Shown: in pieces, positions 6,378 through 7,453 of the stretch
Position numbering within the stretch: the stretch's first letter is position 1
Layout of the letters: every line of letters starts with the position of its first letter
From: Hyphomicrobiales bacterium
GTDB lineage: Bacteria > Pseudomonadota > Alphaproteobacteria > Rhizobiales > Aestuariivirgaceae
Assembly: GCA_026996935.1 (NCBI GenBank)
Contig: JALWJW010000054.1
Span: 1-7,453 of the forward strand
Direction of reading: 5' to 3'
Length of the DNA: 7,453 nt
Notes under the pieces: generated by a model
The model's database searches: none
Seen by the model: the letters and a program-made list of their open reading frames with translations, nothing else
What the model was told of the DNA's origin: nothing
Made by a program: the position numbers and the translations under genes

Positions 6378-6483
6378 ATTGCGTTACAGGCAATTCAAGC
6401 ACATATAACAATCCACACCGCAGCGATATGGTCCGTGAACTATTTTCCCAAGCGTACCGGTCAAGTCAAAATATGAGGACATC

Positions 6484-6927
6484 ATGCTTGAATTTGTTTT
6501 GTTCCATCAAAAGCCCGTGCAATTGTTTGAGAGTTTTCTAAAAGACTTGCAAATCCTGCCTACCATTTGTGAAGATGATGGGATTTTTATGATTACTATC
6601 CCCGACAATATGAGCGATGAAACATCTGATAAAGTAGAAAACTACTATGATGAGCTTATGGCGATGAACAAGGAATTGTTTTTTGCCGAACATGATGCAA
6701 CGCGTGACAATTACCAGATGGCCACGGTAATGGTGACGCTTGAAGACGGCCAGACATCAAGCGCCCATGTGCGCCCTGAACTTATCAATCAAATTCTTGA
6801 TGCAATCAGCGAAGAGGAAATGCACGAATTTGTCGCTGCTATTGCCAAAGCTGTTGAACACCCTGATGAACGCTCTTATTGCCAAAAGGTACGGGCTGGC
6901 GATATTGATTTTAACGCCGAGGGTTGA
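6484..6927 (+). CDS. Conserved hypothetical acidic protein
   Basis: This 147-residue soluble protein has no signal peptide or membrane segment. It starts MLEFVLFHQKPVQLFESFLK, which looks like a beta strand leading into a helix. Residues 29-63 are strongly acidic (CEDDGIFMITIPDNMSDE, then a YYDELMAMNKELF helix). A second strand region, ATVMVTLEDGQTSSAHV at about 80-96, leads to a helical stretch with ISEEEMHEFVAAIAKAVEHPDE near 109-130. There are only two cysteines, C29 and C135, and no catalytic motif I can name. I have the impression that similar proteins occur in gammaproteobacteria, but I cannot name a family. GAGGA (6475-6479) lies 4 bases before the ATG, which supports this start. It diverges from the radical SAM gene and may share its regulation, and its last 17 bases overlap the convergent glycosyltransferase gene. 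Confidence 0.8.
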   Translation: MLEFVLFHQKPVQLFESFLKDLQILPTICEDDGIFMITIPDNMSDETSDKVENYYDELMAMNKELFFAEHDATRDNYQMATVMVTLEDGQTSSAHVRPELINQILDAISEEEMHEFVAAIAKAVEHPDERSYCQKVRAGDIDFNAEG

Positions 6928-7453
6928 TTTTTGATATGCCGTGTCTGGTTTTATTCCAATGAAACGGATGGGTAATAAATTGCTTTAGCGCCAACCACCC
7001 ACCGGCTGAAATCAACAACCAGTAAAATGGCATAGCAAAGATACCAGGCCACAACTGACCAAGCCCGCGTTTTCGCAAAGCCAGCCAGCCGGCAAAAATC
7101 GTCACGCCATATCCCGCCAGTAAAATTGCCAGCCCTGTTCCTGATATCAGCACCACCCACCAGTTTTGTTCAAGCGGGAAAAACTGCCCCGAACTTATAG
7201 CCCAAATGGTGACAACCAGGAAAATCGGGTGGACCAGCGTTGAAATTATAATACCTGCCATAATGACCTGCACGGTTAAAAAGCCCATACCACCCAATTG
7301 TCGCCATAATAAAACGGGGTTTCTCATATGAACAAACCAGGTTTGTATCCAACCCTTTAGCCATCTGGCACGCTGGCTCATCCAATTGCTCAAGTCATTG
7401 TTGGCTTCTTCGAAAGTTGATGAGTCCAGAACATCCGCATACCAGCCAAATCG
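6911..7453 (-). CDS. Family 2 glycosyltransferase, membrane-bound, C-terminal part (5' end beyond the window)
   Basis: The last 180 residues of a longer protein are present; the frame is open to the right edge, so the start and the catalytic D and DxD motifs are not visible. The QxxRW motif that binds the acceptor end in processive GT2 enzymes is seen as SQRARW at residues 26-31 of the visible part, followed by KGWIQTWFVHMRNP, a stretch typical of Rhizobiales GT2 proteins. Hydrophobic segments follow at about 57-86, 97-122 and 135-157, and the chain ends in PFHWNKTRHG plus a short basic tail, an ending common in this subgroup. It probably sits in the inner membrane and makes or extends a surface polysaccharide. 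Exact product unknown; cellulose synthase-like and XagB-like enzymes are both possible. A methionine at residue 25 of the visible part could be mistaken for a start but is internal. Confidence 0.85.
   Translation of the reverse strand, partial: RFGWYADVLDSSTFEEANNDLSNWMSQRARWLKGWIQTWFVHMRNPVLLWRQLGGMGFLTVQVIMAGIIISTLVHPIFLVVTIWAISSGQFFPLEQNWWVVLISGTGLAILLAGYGVTIFAGWLALRKRGLGQLWPGIFAMPFYWLLISAGGWLALKQFITHPFHWNKTRHGISKINPRR

Noticed and set aside
6428..6541. A 37-codon plus-strand open frame with several cysteines, overlapping the start of the small acidic protein gene; considered as a radical SAM substrate peptide
   Set aside because: No ribosome site upstream, wrong strand and direction relative to the radical SAM gene, and most of its second half is an out-of-frame reading of the real gene.
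6911..7393. The glycosyltransferase piece as a complete 160-residue membrane protein starting at 7393
   Set aside because: The frame stays open to the right edge and the visible residues before that methionine continue the GT2 family pattern, so the protein is cut by the window.

Overview
The window looks like chromosomal DNA of an alphaproteobacterium, most likely a member of Hyphomicrobiales or a related marine lineage. GC content is moderate by eye, in the mid-40s percent. The main reasons are the long, two-domain dCTP deaminase (about 366 residues), which is typical of Alphaproteobacteria, its position next to apaG, and the partial family 2 glycosyltransferase with a C-terminal membrane region of the kind common in Rhizobiales. 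Taxonomy is inferred from gene content only. Eight coding regions are supported: seven complete and one cut by the right edge. I see no tRNA, rRNA, insertion sequence or CRISPR array.

Left end (1-226): a non-coding stretch with an unusual run of five short perfect inverted repeats (25-111). It is best read as a structured RNA leader transcribed leftward for a gene outside the window. It contains a possible 35-codon leader peptide and may be a speF-type (ornithine decarboxylase) leader. To its right, reading rightward, is an ArsM/AS3MT-like methyltransferase (227-1348) that keeps all three cysteines known to bind As(III). A hairpin with flanking T-rich tails (1380-1407) separates it from the convergent argE.

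Centre (1414-5212): a housekeeping block. On the minus strand, apaG (2650-3042) precedes argE (1414-2574), possibly as one transcript. Diverging from apaG is dcd (3190-4290), with a candidate promoter between them. The 3' end of dcd overlaps by 29 bp the 3' end of an EamA-family drug/metabolite transporter (4262-5212, minus).

Right part (5312-7453): a radical SAM protein with an extra C-terminal cysteine set (5312-6310, minus) lies upstream of the EamA transporter on the same strand. Divergent from it is a small acidic conserved-hypothetical protein (6484-6927, plus). The spacer between them carries a 12-bp palindrome. The small protein gene overlaps by 17 bp the end of a membrane glycosyltransferase that runs off the right edge (6911-7453, minus).

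The housekeeping genes cover arginine synthesis, dNTP balance and ApaG. The parts of uncertain function are the structured leader at the left edge, the ArsM-like enzyme with its cysteine-rich tail, and the radical SAM / transporter / small acidic protein group. An arsenic or other small-molecule modification role for the methyltransferase and radical SAM enzyme together is possible but not shown by the sequence.
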